From: Candidatus Sifarchaeum marinoarchaea
Lineage (GTDB): Archaea > Asgardarchaeota > Sifarchaeia > Borrarchaeales > Borrarchaeaceae
Direction of reading: 5' to 3'
NCBI GenBank assembly: GCA_016294985.1
Contig: JAECRW010000002.1
Location: forward strand, 1-37,459
DNA length: 37,459 nt
Positions within the stretch are counted from its first letter, which is position 1; each line of letters begins with the position of its first letter. The notes below the pieces were generated by a model. The model did not search any database. It was given only the letters and a program-made list of their open reading frames with translations, and was not told the DNA's origin. The position numbers and the translations under genes were made by a program. This document shows, piece by piece, positions 20,603 through 28,969 of this stretch.

Positions 20603-21538
20603 CTATGTCTTTTTAGCTTGGATGAAGCAATTAGGTCCAAATTTATTGAGGATAGGCAAAGAACTAATTACTGACGCAATTGCTTTGGCTAATGGATGCG
20701 CTTTTCGTATAACGTAACTCGAAGAGAAAAGGATAGTCAAACCTAACCTTTTAACAAAATGTTCAATCTCAATTATATTTGATAAATACACTAAATCATC
20801 CTTATCACCACAAGCGAAGGCGGGGTCTTTCGAAAGGCGAGGTTTTAAAACTAATGAAAAGGTGTGGTTTTTTAATAGATTGAGTTGAATATACATGATA
20901 AGAAACATAAAAAGGCGTTTTAATTGATTTTTACTACATATTGCACTAATAAAAGCAATGAAGGCTGTTTTTAGATCTTTTCTTCCCTTTTCAACCCCTT
21001 TTTCTGAGACTACAACAAAAGGGCTTGCAAAATTCGGTGTCTGAATGAGGACAGCGCCGTCTTGTTTAGTTATTCTTGAAAGTTCAGAAATGCACGAACC
21101 AGGATTCGGAAGATGTTCAAGTAATTCCTGACACTCCACAATAGTAAATGCTTCATTTTTAAAAGGTAATTGCGTTGCATCTCCTATTAGAAACTCTGTC
21201 ATATGGTCAATTTGTTCGGAGATGGCCATTTTCTTTCCGAGAAGAATTCCCGCTCGTGAAATATCTATACCCACTGAAAAGAGCCCTTCTGTCGCAACCT
21301 TTCTTACGATGACACCACTACCGGTGCCAACGTCAAGAAACATACCACTTTTTGAATTTTTCATAAGAGACTTGAGTCCAGGAAAAAAGAGTTTACCCAC
21401 AGTATCTTCTTCCTTCCGATGACGTTCTGCATTTTCAAAATACCTTTCATAAGTGTCATAATAGGTAAACAAACGCCTTCTCAGAGCTCTAGACAGCGAA
21501 TTACCCTCCATGGCATCAAATAACAGAAAGTTTAACAC
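20603..21538 (-). CDS. SAM-dependent methyltransferase (class I, UbiE-like)
   Basis: MFLDVGTGSGVIVRKVATEGLFSVGIDIS; ELLEHLPNPGSCISELSRITKQDG. Confidence 0.8.
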   Translation of the reverse strand: MLNFLLFDAMEGNSLSRALRRRLFTYYDTYERYFENAERHRKEEDTVGKLFFPGLKSLMKNSKSGMFLDVGTGSGVIVRKVATEGLFSVGIDISRAGILLGKKMAISEQIDHMTEFLIGDATQLPFKNEAFTIVECQELLEHLPNPGSCISELSRITKQDGAVLIQTPNFASPFVVVSEKGVEKGRKDLKTAFIAFISAICSKNQLKRLFMFLIMYIQLNLLKNHTFSLVLKPRLSKDPAFACGDKDDLVYLSNIIEIEHFVKRLGLTILFSSSYVIRKAHPLAKAIASVISSLPILNKFGPNCFIQAKKT

Positions 21539-21631
21539 AGCAAGTTAAATACAAAACGTTTTTATAATTTTCAGCGATAATTCCCTTTTATCTTATTACT
21601 TGTGTTATGGGCCCGTAGCTCAGCTAGGTAG

Positions 21632-21655
21632 ACCAACAAAATAGTTGAGGCCAAT
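21632..21655 (+). other. tRNA-Lys intron 1 (D-arm, 24 nt)
   Basis: ACCAACAAAATAGTTGAGGCCAAT interrupts the 3' half of the D-stem (GCTC/GAGC restored on removal); relaxed BHB (GGT/GCC core, CAAC/GTTG intron hairpin); boundary ambiguous by 1 nt. Confidence 0.8.
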
Positions 21656-21670
21656 AGCGTCGGGCTCTTA

Positions 21671-21688
21671 TATCCTTCAAATAGAGAA
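21671..21688 (+). other. tRNA-Lys intron 2 (canonical 37/38, 18 nt)
   Basis: TATCCTTCAAATAGAGAA; core helix CTCT/AGAG with 3-nt bulges TA^T and AA^A. Confidence 0.9.
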
Positions 21689-21710
21689 ACCCGATGGTCG
21701 TGGGTTCAAA

Positions 21711-21740
21711 GGATCCAAGCAAAACGATTGGATCTGAAAT
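21711..21740 (+). other. tRNA-Lys intron 3 (T-loop 59/60, 30 nt)
   Basis: GGATCCAAGCAAAACGATTGGATCTGAAAT; core helix TTCA/TGAA, bulges AA^G and AT^T, intron stem GATCCAA/TTGGATC (7 bp). Confidence 0.92.
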
Positions 21741-21813
21741 TCCCACCGGGCCCGCCATCATTTTATCAAATATATTCTAATAATAATCTATTTTAGAAGA
21801 TCTTAATACTTTT

Positions 21814-22935
21814 TTACGTTTTGGGTCTTTTAAACAGAGTTTTTTTATATATTCTAATGAGTCTTTCGGATATTTTTTCAAGAGCGTAGACTTCTTCGAT
21901 TCGTTTTCTCGAATTTTTTCCGAATTGCTGAATTATTTCAGGAGATTTAGTAAATTTTCTTAGCAGTAAAGATAATTCTTTGTAGTTATTGGGCTTGAAC
22001 AAGTAACCTGTCTCTCTATCAATGAGCACCTCTTCGATTCCACCTACTTTAGAGCCTATAACAGGTTTTCCACAAGCCATTGCTTCCAAAATTACAGAAG
22101 GTGAGGGATCAATTAAGCTAGGTAATATAAGGGCATCACAAGCATTATAAAACTCGGGCAGGCGTTCATATGGTACATTTCCTATAAATGTGACAAAATC
22201 AGTTAAATTTAGAGAGGAAACTAGTGTTTTCAAATTCCCTTCTTCGGTGCCTCTTCCAATAATAAACAACTTAACATTCAACTTACTTTGTAATAGATGT
22301 TTCATGGCATGAATAAGGCAATAGACACCTTTTGACTTTTCTAACCGCCCTACAAAAAGAAATTTGATTTCATCGCCTGAGAGGTATTTATTAAGGGCAT
22401 TACTTCTTCTCGGTGCAAAAAGACGAGAATCGACTGGATGATAAAGAATATCGATAAACCTAGGTTTTGCGCCTTGGTTGATTAAATATTCGCGTGACTT
22501 TTTTGTTTGTGCTATATATCTATCACATCCACGTACCACAATTTTACCGATGAAGGTATTGGTTAATGATCGAAGAAGTCTCCAACCAATATGATCAATT
22601 ACATAACCATCATAATGCTCAGTAAGGATCGTTGGAATGTCAGTCTTAATCCTTGAAAGAAGCGAACTATAGAGTGAATTTAATTGGTAATCTTCATGGA
22701 GATGTAAAATGTCAAATCTCTCGAATGCTGTCACTTTTGGTATTGATATTGGAAAATATGGTCTTAATTTGAATAAATAAGGAGTATGAATGATTTCTAC
22801 ACCCTGTAAGTTTCTTATTTCATTTTTATGAGGGCAACAAAAAACTGTAATCTTACAACCTCTTTCAACAAGTCCCTTACAAAGAGAGTGCGAACTTGGA
22901 TGATCAAAGTACGGATAGACCATTAGAATCTTCAA
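21814..22935 (-). CDS. GT4-family glycosyltransferase
   Basis: FVGRLEKSKGVYCLIHAM; PSLIDPSPSVILEAMACGKPVIGSKVGGIEEVL. Confidence 0.9.
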   Translation of the reverse strand: MKILMVYPYFDHPSSHSLCKGLVERGCKITVFCCPHKNEIRNLQGVEIIHTPYLFKLRPYFPISIPKVTAFERFDILHLHEDYQLNSLYSSLLSRIKTDIPTILTEHYDGYVIDHIGWRLLRSLTNTFIGKIVVRGCDRYIAQTKKSREYLINQGAKPRFIDILYHPVDSRLFAPRRSNALNKYLSGDEIKFLFVGRLEKSKGVYCLIHAMKHLLQSKLNVKLFIIGRGTEEGNLKTLVSSLNLTDFVTFIGNVPYERLPEFYNACDALILPSLIDPSPSVILEAMACGKPVIGSKVGGIEEVLIDRETGYLFKPNNYKELSLLLRKFTKSPEIIQQFGKNSRKRIEEVYALEKISERLIRIYKKTLFKRPKT

Positions 22936-23013
22936 AATTCTGTCACTGGTTTTCTGTTATTTTACAAATATGGATGCTCTAAATATATTGTCCAAAGGAC
23001 AAAGTTCTACTTT

Positions 23014-24504
23014 CTATTGATTCACTTTATAAATATGAATAGAGAAATCACTGTCATAGACTTTGGTAAACTTAGTAGATGTATCAATTAGTTCTATCGT
23101 GCCTTCCTTTAAACCGAAGGATTCCTGAAATAGAAGGTATGAAATATTATACTTTTGGATTTTTTGTAAGATTTGAGAAAGATTTGAATTCCCACCTGAA
23201 TAAACCGTGTATCTTTTGGAAAGAAATTCTACATCATCTCTCCAACCATCATTAAGTAACTTTGCTGAATTTGAAGTATATCGATCAATCCAAATGCAAG
23301 CGTTCTCAATTATTTCGATATCGGATGACACGGTATATGTTTTTTCGTATATCGCATAAGTAGATGATGCACAAATAAGCGAAAACAGAAAAGTAAGTAA
23401 ATAAAGTCTCCAAGAGTAGAGGATATTTATTTTTTCACTAAAAAACAATTTCAAAACGCCAAAAGCAATAATCCCAGATAGAGCAGGGAGCATTGGCAGA
23501 CTTAATCTAATTCCATGAATTTCCATATGATCAAGAAGATAAACAATTACTATAGCTGTAAAAACAAATACAATTGCTATTAGAATAGTATCAGAATCAT
23601 GTCGTCTTCGTAAGAGTTCTAAAAGCCCATATAAAAAAGTCAGGGATAGCGCAATAGGTGTAATAAACGAAATAATAGAACTATTTCTACTAAGGACCCA
23701 AAAGTATGCGAGCATTCTATCCGGCTGATTGAAAAAAATTAGGTACGATCTTTCAGTGATTATGATTTCCAAAATATTTCTTCGAGAAGTAGATCCAAAT
23801 AAGAACGCAGCAGGACCAAAAGGGTTACCATATGCAAGATATGGTCTTATATACCAAAGAATACCGACTAGGAAACCAATGAACATTGTCAATAGTAAAT
23901 ATAATACTTTAACTTTCTTCTTCTTGTAGTAAAGCCCAAAAATAATCACCAAAATGAAAACTATGGCAAAGCCAGTAGCTTTCGTGAGGATCGAAAGTCC
24001 AAAACTTAATCCTGAAAGAATCAGCATCTTCTGATTCTCATCAGATATTCCCTTAAGATAAAGAAAAACACAAAAAACTGTAAGGAACGTAATTGCAGTA
24101 CCAACATAGCTTATTATACTAAAATATAAATTTAGGGGAGTAATTGCAAGGAAAAACGTAGTGAGTAGGGCTATATCTGTTCTGAATAGATATCTAATGA
24201 ATGCAAATGAAATGAAAAGAGTCATTATTCCAAACATTGGTGATAAGAATTTCATGATCAAGGCATTAGATGTTGTTTCATAGAGTTGTGCTGCAATTAA
24301 GTGAAAAAGTGGTGGATGCCAGAGGAATGGGTAATGACGAAAGGTATCGGCCTGGGGAATATGACCTAATTTAGCTATATTTTCTGCAATTGCTAAATGC
24401 CATGCGGCATCAGAATTCACTGGATGAATAAATGCAAAATAAAGTCGTAAGAGAGCGCCAAAAAAAATTATCAATATAAAAATTAGTTTTTCGGTTAATT
24501 TCAC
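23014..24504 (-). CDS. GT-C fold membrane glycosyltransferase (PMT-like)
   Basis: Multi-TM; first-loop HPVNSDAAWHLAIAENIAKLGHIP...HPPLFHL typical of PMT/GT39-like proteins. Confidence 0.75.
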   Translation of the reverse strand: MKLTEKLIFILIIFFGALLRLYFAFIHPVNSDAAWHLAIAENIAKLGHIPQADTFRHYPFLWHPPLFHLIAAQLYETTSNALIMKFLSPMFGIMTLFISFAFIRYLFRTDIALLTTFFLAITPLNLYFSIISYVGTAITFLTVFCVFLYLKGISDENQKMLILSGLSFGLSILTKATGFAIVFILVIIFGLYYKKKKVKVLYLLLTMFIGFLVGILWYIRPYLAYGNPFGPAAFLFGSTSRRNILEIIITERSYLIFFNQPDRMLAYFWVLSRNSSIISFITPIALSLTFLYGLLELLRRRHDSDTILIAIVFVFTAIVIVYLLDHMEIHGIRLSLPMLPALSGIIAFGVLKLFFSEKINILYSWRLYLLTFLFSLICASSTYAIYEKTYTVSSDIEIIENACIWIDRYTSNSAKLLNDGWRDDVEFLSKRYTVYSGGNSNLSQILQKIQKYNISYLLFQESFGLKEGTIELIDTSTKFTKVYDSDFSIHIYKVNQ

Positions 24505-24668
24505 GCTGATACGCCCTTGTAACAGTTACATGCACGTATTTTCAATTTTTTTTCGCTATTAAATCTGTAAGTGATTCTATTCAATTCTTGTTAGTAAATG
24601 AATAAATCATTCGTCCACCTTTGGTGGATTGAGTGTTACGACACTGAAGTAGAGTTTTTTAAATCTTT

Positions 24669-26438
24669 TTAGGAGCTTTCACTTCTTTCGATATAGTAAA
24701 TTAGAGTTCTTGGATTTTCCACTTTATAGATTAGCGTAAAGTTATTTGGGGAATCTCTTTCAAAGTATAACTCGGGAAAATACTCTCTTGATTCTGGGGA
24801 CATTGAGTCTAGAACGAGATAACTAACATTAGAATCTACAATCCTGTATTCCAATGTTTGGTTCTGATAAATATTAGGAAACCCAACTGCTTTTAATCTA
24901 GAGAAATAATGAAACACAAGGGGTTTATGTGCAATAACAACAGACCTAGGACCTGCTTGATCTTTTAACCACTCTGCAGCTTTTACATATTCCTCCGAAG
25001 CGGGACTGGGTATAACTCGATACTTAATTAATTGCGTTTCAGCAATTTCATTTATTGGGGTTAAATATCCTATATTAAGAGAAGAATATGGATTTTGTGG
25101 AGTAGTTAACGAAAAAATCAAAAGAATGCTGTATAAATTGATCGAAATGATGAATGTTAAAGCAAGTCCTCCTAGAACTTTCGAGAGCTGGATTTTTTTA
25201 GAGGACTGAAAGATCCACGAGTTTTTTAAATTAAAAATTCTTGAGATCGCCATTGCAGCGAATATAGAAATCAGAGGGACAAGAGGAAGTAGATACCTAT
25301 GATATCGAGTGGGATACCAAATGAAAAACATCATGTACACCACTAAATAAGAATAAATAAGACGAATATTTTCTCGTTTGCCAGTAAAATAAAACCCAGG
25401 AATTGCAAAAAATAGTATTGTAATTGGAAAGATGAAGATAGACAAGAACGCGTAAGAAACTAAGCCGCCCCATAATCTTAACAGAATGTCTAGGAAGGAG
25501 TGGGTTCGGAGATATTCAAATATGTTTTGAGTTCCAGAGTATTCTGCGGATATTCCAGTTGATGTAGGATCCCTCCACAGGTCGGCTATATATCTAGTGC
25601 TCAAAGGATTACCAAACAAAATTGTATTCCTTAAGAACCACGGAAATGTTACAATTAAAAGGCCAATTATAAACCAAAGACATACGGAGAGTAAGTCTCG
25701 CGCTTGCTTCTTTTTTATTATTTCAAAAGCGATCAAAACTATATAAGCGACTATTATTAAGACACCGACATAGCGACTTAGATACGCGAGTCCAGTAAGT
25801 ATTCCCCCAATAAATTGATTTCGTTTTTCTCTTTCAATTGATAAGTAGTAAAGTGCACACAGCGAGAAAAATGTGAAAATCGTTTCACTCATTGGAATGC
25901 CAGAAAACAACCAAAGCGCTGGGTTTACTGCAATAAATATTGCAGCAATAACACCTGTGCGATAATCGAATAGTCTTTTTCCTAAGAGGTATACTGGGAT
26001 TATTGTTAAACTACCTATTATGATCAAAGGAACTAATGCACTTTGATAACTAATCCCTCCAAGCATATAAGAACAAGCGATAATCAATGAACTCAATGGT
26101 GGAAATTTGTCTTCTGGATGACCAAATCTTGTAAACCCAAGTCCAAGGGAGAGGCTTTCACTTAGTAACAGAACACGTACTGCATCAGGGATAAGCAAAC
26201 CTATTAAGGGATTTATCCCGAAGCATAATAGTCTTAACGAAAATGCAAAGACAAAAATAAGGAGAACAATTTGAACTTTTCGTTCAGAGAATAGTTTAAG
26301 GAATTCTTCTATGTTTTTCCTTATACTAAACGTAAGCACCACATCACCACTATCTATACGCCTTAAGAGATTAATGAATAGCTTTAAGTGGTTTTCGTAT
26401 AAACGTATCTCAATACTCACTGAAGTGAAGACACCCAA
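24669..26438 (-). CDS. GT-C fold membrane glycosyltransferase (PMT-like)
   Basis: Multi-TM, LLIPDAVRVLLLSESLSLGLGF...FPPLSSL loop, RYVGVLI/TFPWFLRN segments; N-terminus uncertain. Confidence 0.75.
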   Translation of the reverse strand: MGVFTSVSIEIRLYENHLKLFINLLRRIDSGDVVLTFSIRKNIEEFLKLFSERKVQIVLLIFVFAFSLRLLCFGINPLIGLLIPDAVRVLLLSESLSLGLGFTRFGHPEDKFPPLSSLIIACSYMLGGISYQSALVPLIIIGSLTIIPVYLLGKRLFDYRTGVIAAIFIAVNPALWLFSGIPMSETIFTFFSLCALYYLSIEREKRNQFIGGILTGLAYLSRYVGVLIIVAYIVLIAFEIIKKKQARDLLSVCLWFIIGLLIVTFPWFLRNTILFGNPLSTRYIADLWRDPTSTGISAEYSGTQNIFEYLRTHSFLDILLRLWGGLVSYAFLSIFIFPITILFFAIPGFYFTGKRENIRLIYSYLVVYMMFFIWYPTRYHRYLLPLVPLISIFAAMAISRIFNLKNSWIFQSSKKIQLSKVLGGLALTFIISINLYSILLIFSLTTPQNPYSSLNIGYLTPINEIAETQLIKYRVIPSPASEEYVKAAEWLKDQAGPRSVVIAHKPLVFHYFSRLKAVGFPNIYQNQTLEYRIVDSNVSYLVLDSMSPESREYFPELYFERDSPNNFTLIYKVENPRTLIYYIERSESS

Positions 26439-26501
26439 TCTAGAGGAAAATATGCTAACTTCCTACAGTTCGCAAATCCGCGATATACAGAGGTTTGAAA
26501 A

Positions 26502-27752
26502 GTGAACATCTGTTTTATTACGTATCGTTTTCCACCAGATGTCACAGGAGGCGGAGAAATTTCGAATTATGTTCTCATAAAAAATCTTGCAAATTTGAAC
26601 CACAAGGTAGTTGTACTCACAAGAAAACTAGATAATTCGAAGCCTCTAAAGCAAGAAGATAATATAGAAGTACACCGAATAATACCAACCCCCTTTCCAG
26701 CAACAGGATATCCTCTTGAGCCGTATTCCTTATTTTTAGCGAAAAAGATAATTTCAATTCTAAAATATAAACATGTTGAACTTATCCATGCTTTAGACTT
26801 TAGAACAACACCTGGAGCAATAATCGCTGCAAAAATTTTAAGAAGGCCTATTTTGGTTACAATAAGAAATTATTGGCCAATCTGTCCACGTTTAACCATG
26901 TTTATACCAAATCAAGGGGAATGTGCTGAATGTTCTCCCTCATCGATAATAAATTGCTTAGGTAAATGGAAGACTGGACTTCATCATTATATCTTTATGG
27001 TGTTGAGACGTTTTTTTCTAAAAAAGGCTGACAAAATAATCTGTGTGAGTAAATATGTGAGAAATATTCTTTTTCAGACATTAAAAATTAACAAGAGTAA
27101 ATTAGCGACGCTCTATAACCTACCTGACTATCACACATTTGAGATAACAAGTACTTATAAAAAAAACCTCAAACAAGACTATGGACTTTCGGAAGAAGAT
27201 TTCATTGTAGGATATGTGGGTCGCATCACTTTCGAAAAAGGAATCGAGTATCTCATCAGAGCGTTCGTTAATGTTGTGAAGATAACGGATCAAATAAAAC
27301 TTGTGATCGCTGGAGATGGAAACAAGAAAATCGAACTGCAACAACTTGTGAAAGAATTAAAACTTAATAAATCTGTTACTTTCGCTGGATTTATCGCGCA
27401 TGAAGATATCCCTTCATTTTATGAACTTTGTGATGTTATTGTACTTCCCTCTATATGGGATGAGCCGTTAAGTCGCGTTTTACTAGAAACATTTCATTTT
27501 AGTAAACCTGCGATTGCTACAAAAACTGGTGGAACTCCAGAAATCATAAGCGATGGCGAAAATGGGCTATTGGTAGAGCCAAAAAACTCTGATCAAATAG
27601 CCGATAAAATTTTATTCCTCTATAAGAATCCGGATATACGTCAACGAATTCAGGAAAATGCTCAAAGTTATTCAAACAAAAACTTAGATTCAAGAACCTT
27701 GACAAAAAAATTCCTTGATTTATATAAAACAGTACTCGGTAAAAGGGGCTGA
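26502..27752 (+). CDS. GT4-family glycosyltransferase
   Basis: RFPPDVTGGGEISNYVLIKNL; GYVGRITFEKGIEYLIRAF; EPLSRVLLETFHFSKPAIATKTGGTPEII. Confidence 0.9.
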   Translation: MNICFITYRFPPDVTGGGEISNYVLIKNLANLNHKVVVLTRKLDNSKPLKQEDNIEVHRIIPTPFPATGYPLEPYSLFLAKKIISILKYKHVELIHALDFRTTPGAIIAAKILRRPILVTIRNYWPICPRLTMFIPNQGECAECSPSSIINCLGKWKTGLHHYIFMVLRRFFLKKADKIICVSKYVRNILFQTLKINKSKLATLYNLPDYHTFEITSTYKKNLKQDYGLSEEDFIVGYVGRITFEKGIEYLIRAFVNVVKITDQIKLVIAGDGNKKIELQQLVKELKLNKSVTFAGFIAHEDIPSFYELCDVIVLPSIWDEPLSRVLLETFHFSKPAIATKTGGTPEIISDGENGLLVEPKNSDQIADKILFLYKNPDIRQRIQENAQSYSNKNLDSRTLTKKFLDLYKTVLGKRG

Positions 27753-27804
27753 AATTTATCAACCGATTATAGATGGTTTTTCAACTGAATATTTTATAAA
27801 AAGG

Positions 27805-28002
27805 TCAGACTTCGACAATATTACAACGTACACGCTTTAGAATTTCTTCAGCTACATCTGGTGTTGCTTTCATAACATAAAGATATTTTGGTGTACGAAT
27901 TTTAATTTTGACAACGTCTTTTAATCTTTTAATACGTGCTTCAATGGCAGTTTCGGAAAGTTTTAAGAGTTCATCTGGGTCAGTAATTTGTTTTGGCATC
28001 AT
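27805..28002 (-). CDS. rpl38e: Ribosomal protein L38e
   Basis: MPKQITDPDELLKLSETAIEARIKRLKDVVKIKIRTPKYLYVMK.. fits archaeal/eukaryotic L38e. Confidence 0.82.
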   Translation of the reverse strand: MMPKQITDPDELLKLSETAIEARIKRLKDVVKIKIRTPKYLYVMKATPDVAEEILKRVRCNIVEV

Positions 28003-28049
28003 TATCTCCTCTCGATCTCTTTATGTACTATTTGGTGGGCGGGGTGAGA

Positions 28050-28080
28050 TTTTCAGAAAGAGAAATTATATCTCTTTTCC
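28050..28080 (-). other. tRNA-Val intron 2 (T-loop 59/60, 31 nt)
   Basis: GGAAAAGAGATATAATTTCTCTTTCTGAAAA; core TTCA/TGAA, bulges AA^G and AA^T, intron stem GAAA(A)GAGA/TCTCTTTC. Confidence 0.92.
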
Positions 28081-28094
28081 TTTGAACTCACGAC

Positions 28095-28124
28095 TTCCAG
28101 ACCCTTACAGAGATTGTAAAGATA
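28095..28124 (-). other. tRNA-Val intron 1 (variable loop 45/46, 30 nt)
   Basis: TATCTTTACAATCTCTGTAAGGGTCTGGAA; 9-bp intron stem ATCTTTACA/TGTAAGGGT, relaxed BHB core CGG/CTG; removal restores variable loop AGGTC. Confidence 0.85.
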
Positions 28125-28186
28125 CTCCGCCGCGTGAGGGCGGCGTCATAGCCAGCTAGACCACCCGCCCAAAGAGTTATTGGAAA

Positions 28187-28348
28187 TTATCCGGTTAATT
28201 CACGCTTTTTCCATCTAAGGTCCTTTGAGCGACATCGCCGACATTTCTTTGCGCCTGGTGGGTTTCTTGCATAACATTTCCTGCATATCATGTGATGAAG
28301 TAAATGTTTTCTTGCAAGTGCTCTTAGTTCTGGATCTGCAACTGGCAT
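28187..28348 (-). CDS. rpl40e: Ribosomal protein L40e (53 aa, absent from the supplied ORF track)
   Basis: Minus-strand translation MPVADPELRALARKHLLHHMICRKCYARNPPGAKKCRRCRSKDLRWKKRELTG*, with the CxxC..CxxC L40e zinc ribbon. Confidence 0.92.
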   Translation of the reverse strand: MPVADPELRALARKHLLHHMICRKCYARNPPGAKKCRRCRSKDLRWKKRELTG

Positions 28349-28486
28349 TCATATGTCTCCTTTTCAAAGAATTTCAAGTGTATTGATTCATTTGTGACTC
28401 AATGCTGTCAAGTTTAGATTTTTCATTGATTTATAATCCTTTCGTTGCAGAATTTAAGTTAAAATTTGAACCCTACAGAAGGTGCT

Positions 28487-28879
28487 CTATTCTTTAGGTT
28501 CTTTAAGTTTTATGGATTCTGCGATTGAATCTATCTTCTCTTCCAGAAGTGCTAGATGGCGTACAATTGTTGTAATTTCTTTATCGGTATTTGCCTTTGA
28601 GAGATATAGTTCATATGTGGCGAAGAACAACACTATAACGGCAAGAATAAGTGCTGCATTTAGCGGCAGCTCGGTCATAAATATAACGCTTAAAAATTCC
28701 AAAACAAGAGGTTCAATTGAAATAAGTACCATGGACACCAAGAGCAAAATCCATATAAATATCCAAAACAGCATCCCTGACAAGCCAATTTTTTGGTGTG
28801 TGTACTGCCGGAACGTATGTGCCACCAAAACAATCGCTACTATTACTGCAATAAGTTGAATACTACGAAATACCAACAT
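28487..28879 (-). CDS. DUF2304-like membrane protein
   Basis: About three TM helices plus C-terminal helix; next to a DPM1-like GT2 as is common for DUF2304. Confidence 0.65.
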   Translation of the reverse strand: MLVFRSIQLIAVIVAIVLVAHTFRQYTHQKIGLSGMLFWIFIWILLLVSMVLISIEPLVLEFLSVIFMTELPLNAALILAVIVLFFATYELYLSKANTDKEITTIVRHLALLEEKIDSIAESIKLKEPKE

Positions 28880-28969
28880 TTGAGTAACCCCATCGATATT
28901 TTCAATTTATAATGATGAATCTCTTGTGAATTATTTTATTAAAAATCCTGTGGCTTAATTAGTTGATTA

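Larger units (their letters stand above)
21609..21757 (+). tRNA. tRNA-Lys(CUU) with three introns and encoded CCA
   Basis: Acceptor GGGCCCG/CGGGCCC plus G-CCA; intron removal gives GGGCCCG TA GCTC AGCTAGGTA GAGC G TCGGG CTCTTAA CCCGA TGGTC GTGGG TTCAAAT CCCAC CGGGCCC G CCA (77 nt, all stems paired). Confidence 0.93.
28033..28170 (-). tRNA. tRNA-Val(CAC) with two noncanonical introns and encoded CCA
   Basis: Intron removal gives GGGCGGG TG GTCT AGCTGGCTA TGAC G CCGCC CTCACGC GGCGG AGGTC GTGAG TTCAAAT CTCAC CCCGCCC A CCA (77 nt). Confidence 0.93.

Noticed and set aside
21632-21655. Reading the D-arm insert of tRNA-Lys as a sign of a tRNA pseudogene
   Set aside because: Removal of exactly 24 nt restores a perfect GCTC/GAGC D-stem, and all other stems are intact; decay would not leave a precise insert
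28132-28138. Possible anticodon-loop intron in tRNA-Val
   Set aside because: The loop CTCACGC is exactly 7 nt with a perfect CCGCC/GGCGG stem, so no insertion is needed
27908-28159. 83-aa + strand ORF
   Set aside because: Antisense to rpl38e and to the intron-containing tRNA-Val; no protein-family features
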